Source: Circinella umbellata
Taxonomy: Eukaryota > Mucoromycota > Mucoromycetes > Mucorales > Lichtheimiaceae
Length of the DNA stretch: 64,000 bases
Direction: 5' to 3'
Assembly: GCA_025093555.1 (NCBI GenBank)
Contig: JAIWNF010000012.1
Coordinates: forward strand, 1 to 64,000
Under the pieces are notes generated by a model that made no database searches, was not told where the DNA came from, and saw nothing but the letters and a program-made list of their open reading frames with translations. Below, in pieces: positions 34,653 to 47,088 of the stretch (position 1 is its first letter; every line of letters starts with the position of its first letter). The translations under genes and the position numbers were made by a program.

Positions 34653-35282
34653 CTTGAAGAATTATTGCCCGCCTTTTTTATCTGTTATAAATAAAGGTTG
34701 TTTAAGAAGGTTATTGTTATAAGATTTGAGCAATAGAGAAAAAGAAAGTTGGGGTTTTTTTTGCGTTCGTATTGCCAAGGCAGTTTTCTCTTTTTTGGCG
34801 TGTGCAAAGGGAAACTTGCTTTCTTTGCTTGTCGAAATGCGCGCTTGTAGGATAAGATTCACAACTCCGCTGGTTTCCATTTCCATGCCAACTCGTCAGG
34901 CCCTTGACAACAGATGTCAACTACTCAAAACATCAGTTCCGCTTTTGTGAAATACCATTTTTTAATCGCCTGCATGCTTACAAAGACTAAGAAGCAAATA
35001 AACATGAGTGGGAAATTCAAAGTGATGTAGAAGGAGCATAAAAAAGGGTATTTTCTTTGGATAGTTTATAAGGCTTTACAGTGTAATTTACAGAACTATG
35101 CATCGTGTAGAATGCTTTACATATAAATATATCAACGATGCAAAAAGAAAGTGAAAAACAAAAAATGCTGCATGGATGGAACTAGGTCCGAAAAAGTAAA
35201 GCAAAAGCAAAAATAAAATTAAAGAACAAAACAAGTATTATACATAGTAAGTGGGATTTTAGTTTTTGGATGGAATACTTTT
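34653..35282. other. ARP3 promoter region / regulator 3' flank
   Basis: 630 bp between the ARP3 start and the first regulator's stop, both on the minus strand. Overlapping short frames at 34662-34950 lie on both strands and lack domain features; they are probably chance in a somewhat GC-richer stretch. Confidence 0.45.
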
Positions 35283-38200
35283 TTAAAGAGATCTTTCATA
35301 CCCAAGGTCTTGAAGAAAAGCATCCCATTCTTCTTGTGTCCAGTATATTCCTTGCGGAAGATTGTGTACTGGTAATAAATCCATCGCTGAATCAATTGCC
35401 ATTTGTTGTTGTCTAAAAATATTATCTAAAGACATACCCGCTGACGTTGAAGATGGATCAACAATAGTCTGATTTTCTATTATATCTATTGGGATTGTAT
35501 GCTGTTGACTAGACCTTCTTATGCTGTTAGCTATTGGCTGTTGACAAATGTTGTTGTTGTATATATTGGAATTGGTTGCATTCGTTGATCCTGTTTCTAA
35601 TATCGACTGTACTTGATCATGATAACTTCGATGTTGTTGTTGTATATCTGTATTGGTAGTTCCGGTATCTCTTATCAAGATCGAACTTGGCCTCCTGTTA
35701 TCAATATCATTATTGGACATAGGTAGTAATGGTCCTGGTGATGTAATGGTAATCTTCAATTCTTCAAAACAAGGTCGTAGTAAGCTATTGTCTGGTAATT
35801 TGTTGAAAAGAGCAATTTCGCGTGGTAAAGAACTAACAAATAAAGCTTCAGCACTCGTACTATTCAGCATTGGAATAGTTACTTCATATGATTGTTTTTT
35901 ATTGTCGTTAGCACTGTCATTGTCACTAGTACCCGTATCATTCCTATAGTTTGACAAAGTGTTGGAATTTATCGATATAGTCATATCACCGCCGTTGCTA
36001 CTGATATCATTACTTTCATCTTCATCAGGGTAGCGTTTGGAAAGTTGAGTAAGGATTCGGGCAATCCGAAATCGCATACCACGGCTAGAATAAAGAGCTG
36101 CACAACGAGCCAGATTCCTACATCCATTCCTTCGAATATTTTTATCCTCAGAACCAGCGTTCAAGATGAAGATGATAGCAGCTTGAAAAACAGAACTATA
36201 AATAAAAGTTTGCATAAGTGATGCTAGCTTTTCCGTTTACTCACTTTTGTGCTTTTGAGTGTTCCATCAATATCTCTTAATAGCTATTAAAATTACTGAT
36301 ATTTACAATCCCAAAAAACTTCGTGGAAAGCATGGTGTTCCAGCATTCATCATTATTTGGACTGTATCAATGATATTAAGAGCTGAAGTTGTACAGGAGT
36401 TTTGCGATCGGATCGAATGAATACTATGGCCTGTACAGACGGGATCCGTCACAAACGGACGGTGTAAAAGAATCATAATACAATGATACAATATATACAA
36501 TACTGCTAAATAAAGAGAATCAAAACGTTATTCTGGATTAGTGTGAGTTTAGCTATATCACTTTTGTACCCAATTTTACATATATATATTTCATATTTCA
36601 TTATACGTACCACCATGCCCATTAGATTCAAAAGGATGTCGGACATTGAAATGGGAGTCTGAGGGAATATTATTATACCATTCCTTTAACTGTCTATCCA
36701 ACGAATCCACAATATCTTCTATGCTTCGCTCCTCGTGATTCTGAAATTTTGGAACATAGAGTACAAGAACTTGTCGTAATATGCTTGCAAGTGAAATAGT
36801 GCTCAAAAAAGGAGTGTATTCAAGTCGTTTTTCTCGAATACATGTTTCGGTCTGATATATCAACATAGGGCCTTTTACGTCATTTTTCTCGGTGACTGGA
36901 TGATAAGCTGAATCAATTTCGTACGGAGAAGGTAGTTCAACATCAAATCCTTCTTCAGGTATAGCGATCGGTCGGCCGAGTTCTGCTGCTACCCATTTAT
37001 CCATAACATAAAGAGCATACCATAATCGTCGTCGATGTTCAATTTCCCTTCGTGGCAGATTCCAATTAGTAGAACTTCGGTGTAATCCTAGATCTTGAGC
37101 CTAATAAATATGAAAAAGGGAGTTTAAGTAATCAGCACAAATTTTCCAGTTGCTTTCTAATTTTTTTTTTAATAAAGCATATATCATCCCAAACTTTTCG
37201 TACCATACGAATTGCCTTCATTTTCAACAATATGGTTAATTTTTGGTAATAATAAGAGAGGCAAAGCTATTATTAGTATACCTTTACAAATAGAATATCG
37301 TATAACTTTTATTATTTTATATCAATCTTACCGTCCCTGTAACAAGCCTAAATAATTGAAATTCCAAAAGTTATTTATTAACAATCAACATATAGCTCAA
37401 ACGATCGTATGTAATAATATTTTACCAATGAACTGAATCATCCTCTTCTTCACCCCCGTCACATAATGTTACAAAAGCTGACAGTAAAATCAATGTTTGA
37501 AGAGTACTTATTCGACTTCGACGATAAACAACTCCCATGATCTTCATTGCCTTGTCTCGTAAAGAATGTTTAATAGTATCTATTGTCTCCCGATGAAAAT
37601 TGGTCCCACTTACATAATCATCTTGATAATAAAGAAAATCTATGGCTACGACGCACATGACACTAAGTAAATATTCGTCTGGTGGCTCAGGATTTTGGAA
37701 ATAATATTGTTCCAGAAATGATAATTTGTTGAGTATTGGCAAATAAGGTTGAATGAATGTAAAGTATCTATATAATGAAACAAATAAGAAATAAATGTGA
37801 AATCCGACTTTATACTAAATTTGGTAACAAAAATGGCTTACGCGTGTATCAGGAGTTCAACAAGTTCATCTGTCAAATGCGGGATATCTTCCAACACCAT
37901 CAACTTTTTATGTGACACCAGGCGGATTCCATTGCCGTTTGACGTTGGGCATAGTGTTGATGATGACTGTTCTCTTGCTTCTGCTTTGATAATTATGTGT
38001 TCTGTTATGTCATTGTTTATCTTTTGAGCTACCCATGATTTTGTAGATGGTCTATCGTACACAATTCTATGAATCAAGTTGTTGTTAAAAATGCTTTGAT
38101 TAAGTAAATGAACACCTGAACTACTACCAATGTATCGTGTCCGTTCGTAGTCGTTGATTTGTAACATATTCATATATTTCATTATTTCTTCCGTTGGATT

Positions 38201-38791
38201 CATTGGAACAACTTCCCTAACTCCACACAATGTGAGCACACGTGAATCGTCAGCGTCGCCATGATATTGTTTGTTGAGGGTTGAAGTTACACTGACAGCC
38301 ACTCCTTTGCCCATATGCTCTTCACCTTCTTTGTGGTCATCATCTGAGATATCATTTTTCTGTTGCTGCTGTTGATCTTCACTGTGCTTATTTTGAACAC
38401 CTCGAATTAGATTTTCTAGGCGTGACACTCGATTCTCAAAAGAATCGATATGACCTTGAGTTGATTGATTTGATTGGCCTTTGTTACTGTTATCGTTATC
38501 TCGGAAATGACATTCGACACCTATACTTTTACACCCATGGCATGGTTGAATCGTATTTGCATTACAACGAATTCGACGTTTTCGACATTGAACACAGCTC
38601 CGTTTAGCTTTACTGCGTTTTTGTCGAGTAATATCAATTATGCGATTGACATTAACATTAGGCGAAGGTAAAATCGAAGTAAGTCTAGTTTGCAATTGCT
38701 GTCGCTGTGGATCGTGCTGTGGTAGTCTTGTTCCTGCTGAATTTTCTACTACAGTTGATTTATTTCTGTACGATGTGGCATGTGATCCCAT
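35283..38791 (-). CDS. Zn2Cys6 fungal transcription factor, paralog A
   Basis: Seven exons, about 1,000 residues. The start ATG 38791 follows a probable 5'-UTR intron acceptor (38803). Near residue 70 is the binuclear cluster C-V-Q-C-R-K-R-R-I-R-C-N...P-C-H-G-C-K-S-I-G-V-E-C, preceded by basic K-R-S-K-A-K-R-S, then a short coiled-coil (R-V-S-R-L-E-N-L-I). The fungal_trans domain follows: F-I-Q-P-Y-L-P-I-L-N-K-L-S-F-L, A-Q-D-L-G-L-H-R-S-S, R-R-R-L-W-Y-A-L-Y-V-M-D-K and G-R-P-I-A-I-P-E-E-G-F-D-V-E-L-P. The C-terminus is S/N/Q-rich, ending near N-L-P-Q-G-I-Y-W-T-Q-E-E-W-D. The exons include microexons of 16 nt (37332-37347) and 12 nt (37204-37215). A sequence-specific nuclear regulator; target unknown. 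Paralog of 47089-50831. Confidence 0.9.
37204..37215 (-). other. 12-nt microexon of regulator paralog A
   Basis: GCA-ATT-CGT-ATG (A-I-R-M) lies between an AAG acceptor and a GTACGA donor. In paralog B the same four residues are continuous with A-Q-D-L-G in one exon, so conservation supports the microexon. Confidence 0.7.
37332..37347 (-). other. 16-nt microexon of regulator paralog A
   Basis: G-CTT-GTT-ACA-GGG-ACG, between TTTAG and GTAAGA, completes V-H-W and adds L-V-T-G-T. Paralog B has an equivalent 16-nt exon at 49173-49188. Confidence 0.8.
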
Positions 38792-40572
38792 GTGAGATAT
38801 CGCTAAAAAAAAAAAAAGAAGAAAAAAGAAAAGAAAATCAATGTCATAAAAAATCCTTTGGCTCAATTAATATTCGGATTTTAGGTTTTCCCTTTTGCCA
38901 TTCCTCATTTTTCTATCTACTTTAAATTGAAGTTTGTTTTTCTATGGATGACTGTAATTAAAAAATCCTAAAATATACGTAATAATCACCAATGAAGCTG
39001 ACCATAACTGGAGATAACATAAAAAGATGATGCGGCTCATCATGAAAGAGGATCGCATAAAAAAAAATAGTGTACAAGCTTCTTTTAAGTTTTTTATTCT
39101 GATACATAGCCGAGTTGCTCCATCTTCGCAGTTCAAAATATCCACACTGACATTTTGTATATACATTTCTGCCGAAGGAAAGTAATAATTAAATTTAATG
39201 CGCATAATTTATTTTCTAGTAGAATTTCATTCGACACTTGACTTTATTATACATGAACATAATATAATGCAAATAAGTTTAGCAAATAAGTGAGTAGCCT
39301 TCATATTGAAATTTCGATAAGTAAATAGTTGTTATATTAACTCTTACAATTTGGCTTTGTTTTTTCTATGTGCTTACGTGCTGCTTGTGGGTGCAGCAAT
39401 GAAAAGAATTGCAAAAAATTAAAAAATTTCAAGTATATGACTATCACTCGCATCTTTTATTTTATGCATAGCTACGCAAGGTGTAGAAAACTGTTGATAT
39501 CTGTATTATATAGCGAATACACTACTCTCTTTCGAAAAGCTACTGATTTACAGTCAATGATATTGGGCACCCTAGTATATATCACATAAAAGTTGATAAG
39601 CTGGAAGCATTACCATTTTACTATATGAGGGCTCAAATATGGTAGACTTGGTATAATATATATGTATAAAATTATATATCTTGATTGAAACGGCTTACGT
39701 TTTGATAAAGTAAATTATCATTGTCACGTACATCAACTATCAATCGCTATCATCTACATATGAAGAATAACACTACAAAATATAAGAGTTGCATTTTGTG
39801 AAGAAAGTGCGATATTTATATACCCCTTGTGATAATGGCTATATAGATAGTTAAACCACAATGATCTTTGTTACATAACGATTTTGGCAGTGTCCAAGAA
39901 CAAGTATTCTTTTCTTTTTCTTTTTCTTCATCTCATTATAATTATGAACTAGCCTTTATGCAATAATTAATAAGTAGAGTAGAAACTCATGATATATTTT
40001 ACAAGCATGTTACTATCATTACGTATCTTAGTCGTAGAAAGTAAGTTCAGATTTTCTCGTATAATAAAGTAGATTTAAAACAATCACATAGCTGTGCTGT
40101 AAGAAGACTCGAGCGTTTAGTTATTTGTATAAATATATATGTATTAATCCATACGTAGAATAAATTACATATCATGTTTTTGAATTGGCTTTTATGGTAA
40201 GCTAACAGGTTATGATGTGATTTTAGCTAGAAACAGAATGATTTTTGTTTATTAAGGAGTTCTCCAGGAAAAAGGTCATGATGGTTTAAACTCTGAATGT
40301 ATACTTGAAGGATATAACATAATACTACCTCATCCTACTACAAATATTAATATTAACTATTCTTTCATTCATTAAGTATAGTTTCTTCTTAATAGCCTTT
40401 CTTGCCATGTTAAAAGAAATGAGTATTTATTGAGGAGTCACGGGATAACATTAACACCGCCCAATTATATTTGCCACGTCCAAAAACGAAAAGACTCTAC
40501 ACTCTTCTAAAGATATTGCTCCTTCTTTTTTCTTTTGAAGAAAAAGGCTTATGCATTCAAAATTAAAAGAAA
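38792..40572. other. Divergent intergenic region, regulator A and BOS1
   Basis: About 1.8 kb holding the promoters of both divergent genes. A UTR intron of regulator A probably lies just upstream of its start. Open frames here (87 codons at 38942-39205, 73 codons at 39368-39589) show no domain. Confidence 0.5.
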
Positions 40573-41235
40573 ATGAATTCGCTTTATAATCATGCATTAA
40601 AACAATCAGTTGCACTTCAACGTGATCTCGAAAAATTTGCTTCTGGTCAAGATTCTTCAGCTGGTTTACAAGGACAAATATCAGCATCCTTCAACACTTT
40701 ACAACGGTCAATAGATGATTATGACAATCTTGCCAAACGAGAAGACGTTCCTTTAAAAAAAGAAACAGCATTGACACGCGTCTCGAAATTTCGTCGAGAT
40801 CTTCAAGATATGCGATCTCAATTTGAATCCATCAAACGACAACAAGAGGCACAACGTCATGAACAAAACCGTGATAGTTTATTGGCTAGAAGAGGTGGAA
40901 GTAATAGCCGCATGAACGGTGATAATCCATACCAACCTTTTGAAGAATCAAGATCAGCATTTGCTATGCGAGAATCCGCATTTGTCGATTCTACGGACGC
41001 AGAATTAGATAGTTTTATTGGTCAAGCACAAAACTTGCTAGAGAATTTGACGGATCAACATAGTATCTTGAAAAAGACACAAAAAAAATTATTAGATGCT
41101 GCAAATACATTAGGGTTATCCAAGAATGTAATTCGATACATTGAACGACGCACGGCTCAAGATAAATGGATTTTTTTTGTTGGATTGGCCATCACACTAC
41201 TTGTATTATGGGCTATTTCACATTACCTTGGTTAA
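40573..41235 (+). CDS. BOS1: Golgi Qb-SNARE Bos1/membrin (GOSR2)
   Basis: A single-exon ORF of 220 residues, the usual Bos1 length. The start M-N-S-L-Y-N-H-A-L-K-Q matches the Bos1 N-terminal Habc helix. The SNARE helix runs at about residues 128-190, with L-E-N-L-T-D-Q-H-S-I-L-K-K-T-Q-K-K-L-L-D-A and L-G-L-S-K-N-V-I-R-Y-I-E-R-R. A C-terminal tail anchor follows (W-I-F-F-V-G-L-A-I-T-L-L-V-L-W-A-I). Bos1 works with Sed5, Bet1 and Sec22 in ER-to-Golgi vesicle fusion. Intronless, unlike most genes in the window. Confidence 0.93.
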   Translation: MNSLYNHALKQSVALQRDLEKFASGQDSSAGLQGQISASFNTLQRSIDDYDNLAKREDVPLKKETALTRVSKFRRDLQDMRSQFESIKRQQEAQRHEQNRDSLLARRGGSNSRMNGDNPYQPFEESRSAFAMRESAFVDSTDAELDSFIGQAQNLLENLTDQHSILKKTQKKLLDAANTLGLSKNVIRYIERRTAQDKWIFFVGLAITLLVLWAISHYLG

Positions 41236-41713
41236 AAAAGACGGATAGAGGATTTTTTTATACGTGCACAAACATAAATAATCGTTGAATGGGAGGAGAT
41301 TAAGAGAAACTATTTGTCACGCACATACACCCTCCCCTTAAATTCCCTGATATATATATATTAAGGGTCTTTTTTATATATAACTTTATTATTATTATTT
41401 TGCTTTGTTGGTCTGGACAGGATCGAGACACAGATAAGCATCTTTTTTTACTTGTTTCTCCCTGCCTCCCTTTTCAAATTACTATTACAGATACATACAC
41501 ACCCTTCACAATAAACACCTATGGATGAATATATACCACTTTTTATATGTAGAAATATAATTAATTTTTAGACTGTCATTAATTGATACCAAAGTGTTTA
41601 AATTCAGGAATATTGAAACAAATGATAAATCTAAAGAAAGGTAATATGTATATATATAGTATAGGAAGTTCTTTGGTATAATAATAATTCTAAGAAATAT
41701 ATTATTACTACTT
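41236..41713. other. Convergent 3' spacer, BOS1 / NMNAT
   Basis: 478 bp between two converging stop codons. AT-rich, with a TA run near 41350 and an ATT run near 41388; holds both transcription termination regions. Confidence 0.5.
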
Positions 41714-43118
41714 TTATGTTGAATATGTAGTATCTGGTTTCGCTTTGTATAATCCATGTTCATAAATATAATCAATAACAGGGTTTGGTAACAAATACTT
41801 GATAGACATGTTACGTTTCACAAATAACCTAAATTAAAAATATTTAGAAGATATTCAAATTGATTAGGATAAAACTATCTATACATTACCTGACTTTTGT
41901 AGAGCTAATATCATTATGAATAAGTTGTTTTATTACTGATATATTCATCTATATAAAGAGAACGAAGATTTAGTCCTCATTTAAAGCATTTTTACAGATA
42001 TAAAATTAAAAAACTTACTCGATGTTCGTATAATACATCATGAGACAATAAAAAGCCATAGACATCCGTTCCAGTTCTGTATCAATAATAGTAATAATGA
42101 TAATAATACTTAGCGTTAAAAATTCAAAGAAGGAGTAGTGACCATCATATGATATACCTTTCAATAATTACACATCCATAATGACCTACAATATGATGCA
42201 GCTAATAAGAATTACTTTTGTTAGTAAAATGGCAAGAGCGATTTTGTTTCCAGTTTCTCGAAGTAACTTACATCTTCTGGAGACCATACACCAGGATGAC
42301 CAAATGAAGCAATCAAATCACCGCCTGCTAGTAACATGATTTTGATCTTCTTTCTTTCGCCTATACCGTCATGATATATACATTTACATTCTTAGTTGTT
42401 ATTACATAAGCTTTCTTCCTCATAATGAATCAACATTTTACCTTTAGACGTTTTGATTCCTCCACCAATATCGTTTAATTCATGATCAAAATGATCCAAA
42501 ACTACAGCTGTGCGTTGATATTGTTCTTGGCGAGATTCCCAAGAATCAACCATAAGCCAATCAGATGTTGATTCTACTGCAAGTTGACAAATTTTAACTC
42601 GATGTTTCGCTTCAGCTAATCCTTCTTTTCCATAACCATCCGATACTGGTGAATAATATCCTGCCATAAGTTCAAATTCTTCTTTTTCTTTAAAATGGTC
42701 TTGTGCCATTTCTTTTATCTCATAGTAGTTAGTTATATATATATGTATATATATGACTAATACACGAAATAAATAACATTATCGCGTCTTTAAACATACC
42801 AAACATTCTTAAGTGTAAATACGTTATAGGAGAATAAGAGCCGCATGCAACAAGAACTAAAGGTGTCTTATTATCGTCTATTATAATGATATTAGGGATA
42901 ATAGTTAAAATATAGATGTTGACTTCTTATAACGTTCCTTGCAAGATAAGTTCTGAAATGCCTTCTAAAGAATAAATAAAAAAGCAACATCGGTCCTAAC
43001 CTTTCAAGACTTTAGGTAAATGGTGTCTTGGAAATGCATAGTCTTCATCAAAGTTACTCTTTGTAACATTAACATTTCTCGATTTCAATATTGATTTGAT
43101 AAGATTTGGACTGGACAT
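41714..43118 (-). CDS. NMA1: Nicotinamide/nicotinate mononucleotide adenylyltransferase
   Basis: About eight short exons join in frame from ATG 43118 to TAA 41714. Signatures of NMNAT are in order: V-L-V-A-C-G-S-Y-S-P-I-T-Y-L-H-L-R-M-F (the GxFxPx[HT] ATP-binding motif with T in place of the first H), G-Y-Y-S-P-V-S-D-G-Y-G-K, W-L-M-V-D-S-W-E, I-M-L-L-A-G-G-D-L-I-A-S-F, the I-S-S-T-K-V-R nucleotide-binding motif, and V-I-D-Y-I-Y-E-H-G-L-Y. It transfers AMP from ATP to NMN or NaMN to form NAD/NaAD. An acceptor of AAAAG type is needed to keep E-M-A-Q-D in frame. The N-terminus (40 residues before exon 2) is basic. Confidence 0.92.
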
Positions 43119-44202
43119 TTCGTAGTTTTTTTTTGTATGTAATATAATATAATATAATATAACAATATGAGTGACTATTTAGGAAACTCAGTTTATTTAT
43201 AAGCGTTTTATTTGACTCATAAAATAAACTGTCAAGCCAATAAAATCATTTTTATTTTCAAACGAAAGTGGCGTTTTCGAGTTCTTTTTACATCGAAAGG
43301 TAAGATTTTTCTTGGTGGTAATATAGCCGGATCTTTGATATACGGTTCTTTTTATAAAATTTCTATTTGGCATTATAAGAAAGCTTAGCAATATAAAATT
43401 GCTTAGCAAGTGCATTGATTTTATTTGATGCCTAGAACAGCGTGTTGTCTTTTTGTGCTACTGTGTCTGAATTTCGGCTGAATATGGCATGATGAATAAC
43501 ATAAATATGAATAAGGGGTCTGAGATCTTTCATGACAATGATATTAGTTAGGCTCTTATGGCTTGCTGTTAATTTTTTTTTTAGAAAGGCAAAAAACAAA
43601 CCATTATCGATCGTTAAAAACCACAGTGATGCTCTTGAATTTTTCATGTTTCCAAGCAAAACAGCGAACAACAGAATAATAAGTATTCTTTCTCGGTGGC
43701 CACACATCAAATCACATTTAACCGAAAACCAAAAAGATATTTTGTGTATCCGGCATAGGTTTTAACCTACATTCATGTACCAAAACCATGTGTATTGGTT
43801 AAAAACAGTATTCTTTTCTGCGTAAAACACAACTAGTACTAATTATGGGAATGAAGGTTTAATAGTGGCAAAATAATGTAAATAAATTGTGGTCAATATA
43901 CCTCGGTGAATTTCATTCAACAAAGTGATTTACTTGACACATATCATCGAACAGATAGCCAAGAAAAAATCAAAAGGGAAAATGAAAAACTTGAGCGGAG
44001 AGGAACACAGCAACAGGTAAAATAATCGTCCCGGTCGTTGTTATACGTGATACATACATAGCAACAATAACTAACCAGTCGGAAAAGAATTTAAAAAGTG
44101 TGCGGAAACCAGCATCTTTTTCCCTTTCTTTACAAAGAGCGCGACCCTATCTCTTTTCTCTTTCTTTTATTTTTCCTTTCAGGAAACGGGACATAAACAA
44201 CA
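43119..44202. other. Divergent promoter region, NMNAT and LCB2
   Basis: 1.08 kb between two diverging start codons. Two overlapping short ORFs (77 and 92 codons, near 43432-43765) have no recognisable domain. A pyrimidine-rich tract precedes the LCB2 start. Confidence 0.5.
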
Positions 44203-46705
44203 ATGGGCAAAGGGAAAAGAGCACATACGATTAGTATTCCCAGTATTAATCTAACAACACCGAAATCGTCGTCAGATCATTCATTTAGTGTTTCACCACC
44301 ATCGTTTCTTCAAAAGAGTCTTCATCACGATGGTGCACGTCAATCTTCGTCTTCCCTCATTCAACAGCAACAGCAAATTACAAAGCGGTGGACACCACCT
44401 CGAAAGCCTAAAATGAAATATGACGATCTCGAGCATAAAATGGATGCAGCCCCTCTTTATGTTTTGGTTTTGACATATTTGAATTATTTTGTACTTATCT
44501 TGTTTGGTCACTTGCGTGACAACCTTGGTAAATTGGCAAAACCTCAAGTTTATGCCCACCTCAAAACCAGTGATGTAATTATTTTATTGTTATTAGTTTT
44601 AGAATAATGTCATTATATATATATATATAAATAATTATCATGGGACTCAACAATTTTTTTTTGCCCTGAATAACCATAACAGGGTTACGCGCCGTTGGTA
44701 TCCGATTTCGACTCATTTTATACTCGACGTCTTTACATGCGTATTCGGTAATAATATTTAATTATTAATCTGTCAAATGATTTTTTTTAACTTTAAACCG
44801 AATTGAGCAGCTAAAAGAAAAATAAATTTAACTTTCATAGTGATTGTTGGAATCGTCCCGTTACTGGCGTAGCCGGCCGTGAAATTGATGTATTAGACCG
44901 TGAAAGTAATGATTTTCATAAAACTTTCAAGTAAGAATTATCATCACGAAATTTTATAAAGCAGTATAGTATATATAGTTAGATAAAGGCTAAATTATTT
45001 TTGTATTTTTTTCTCACTAATAGGTTGACTGGTGCAAAAACTCGTTGTCTTAATCTTGCCAGTTACAATTATTTGGGCTTTTCAGATAATAAAGGTACAT
45101 GTGCTGATAACGTTGAAAAAGCTACTGCTCAGTATGGTTTGGCATCTACCAGTGTTCGTGCTGAAGCAGGCTCTACCCATTTATTGAATGAGGTTGAACG
45201 TATGGTTGCACGATTTGTTGGTAAAGAAGATGCTATGTGCGTTAGTATGGGTTTTGCCACCAATTCAACAACAATTCCTGCATTGGTCGATAAGGTACAA
45301 TATATACATAAATTTACATTGTTGTTTACTCGTTATTTATTTGTTTTTTACTATATACACTAAAAAAATTAAACTCACTAAATTACTAACAACCCCGTTT
45401 TTTTCCTTTTGATTCCTTCCAGGGATGTTTGGTTATTTCGGACGAATTAAACCATGCTTCTATTGTATTCGGAGTTAGATTGTCAGGTGCATCTGTTCGA
45501 GTTTTCAAGCATAACAACATGGATGATCTCCGTGAATTACTTCGTGAGGTTATTTCTCAAGGTCAGCCCCGTACCCATCGTCCTTGGAAAAAGATTCTTG
45601 TCATTGTCGAAGGTCTTTATTCAATGGAAGGCACCATGCTTAATTTACCGGGTCTTGTGGAACTTAAAAAAGAATTTGGGGTAAATTTTACTAGGCACAC
45701 ATACGCCCCTTCCCCATATGAAAAACACAAAATGAGCAGCAAGAAAGAAACAATTTATTTACTTGTGTTACACCCCAACTATTTTGTTTTGTTTATTTTA
45801 GTTCTACTTGTATGTTGACGAAGCACATTCCATTGGTGCAATGGGCGAAAATGGAGGTGGTATCTGCGACTTTTTCGGTGTTGACCCTGCCAATGTCGAT
45901 ATCATGATGGGAACATTTACAAAGTCATTTGGTGCTGCTGGTGGTTATATTGCTGGTGATAAAAATGTCATTGATCATTTACGACTTAAAAATCACGCTT
46001 ATATTTATGCCGAACCAATGTCAGTTCTTGTTGCACAACAAGTGATGACAACCATGCGTATCATTTGGTACGTAAACTTTTTATTTTTGAATTGTTTCGT
46101 CTCCTCTCCCAACCCATTGATTACGTGATAAAACCATTGTGTAATTGACTTTTATATGTATATGATTTTTTTAGTGGCGAAGATGGAACTGATGATGGTC
46201 GTAAACGTATTAAGCAGCTTGCTGAAAACGCGTTGTATTTTTCTTCTCGTTTACGTCAAATGGGTTTCATTGTTTATGGTGATCATGGTAGTCCCGTCAT
46301 TCCTCTTTTATTGTTCAATCCTGCCAAAATGCCGTAAGTGTTTTTTACTTTATTTTTGTTTATCTATTGTTCGTTCTTTGTATTCTAAGGCGGCAAATAT
46401 TTACAGTGCATTCTCCCGTGGTTTACTCGAGCGTGGCATTGCAATTTGTTTGGGTGGCTACCCAGCTACTCCTATCATATCCTCACGAGCTAGATTCTGC
46501 GTCTCCGCTGCACATACCCGAGAAGATCTTGGTAAGTTCCTTCCTCTGTTCAAAAGAAAAAAAAAACATGCAATCTCTACGTGTTGAAAACTGATTAATG
46601 TGTTGTATCTTAGATCATGCTTTGGAACAAATTAGCGAGGTTGGCGATCTTTTGATGTTGAAGCTTGTTAGCCCACCAAGTGAAGACGAATTTGCATATA
46701 ATTGA
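44203..46705 (+). CDS. LCB2: Serine palmitoyltransferase subunit 2
   Basis: Nine exons (44203-44574, 44683-44747, 44841-44930, 45024-45294, 45423-45680, 45802-46067, 46175-46333, 46407-46531, 46614-46705) join in frame to 565 residues. A hydrophobic segment at about residues 85-105 ([15 protein letters not shown]) is the ER anchor. The alpha-oxoamine synthase core follows: [26 protein letters not shown] and the PLP lysine motif [13 protein letters not shown]. The lysine in place identifies the catalytic Lcb2 rather than Lcb1. It condenses serine with palmitoyl-CoA, the first step of sphingolipid synthesis. Confidence 0.95.
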
Positions 46706-47088
46706 TAAAAAAGTTTTCTTACACTTAATTATTTTCACCCTCTTATCTATTCACTTTTTTTAGTTGCTTCCCTTTATAATCACTTGTTTTCTTTTCTCTT
46801 TTACCCCACCAACCGTAATAATTTTTCTCTCCTACTTTGTTATTTAGCTTGTATACATTTTATTTTATTTGTGTTTTTTTGTTTTATTTATTTTTAAAGT
46901 TGTACAAGTTTTTTTTTTCTTAAAGAAAATAGAGAACCGATTTACATCCGTATACTTTTTCAGTCTTATTTGTTCTTTGATTAATGAGAGTATAATGATA
47001 ATAGAAAGAAAAAAGAAGTTAAATATGGTATTACTATATTATTATATATAATTTATTCTACTATATCTAATTAACGTTATCGAATATA
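46706..47088. other. Convergent 3' spacer, LCB2 / regulator B
   Basis: 383 bp between converging stop codons; T-rich, no recognised element. Confidence 0.5.

Noticed and set aside
34662..34950. Overlapping short ORFs on both strands upstream of ARP3
   Set aside because: No domain and mutually overlapping; probably promoter DNA.
43432..43765. Overlapping 77- and 92-codon ORFs between NMNAT and LCB2
   Set aside because: Antiparallel overlap, no domain, low-complexity composition.
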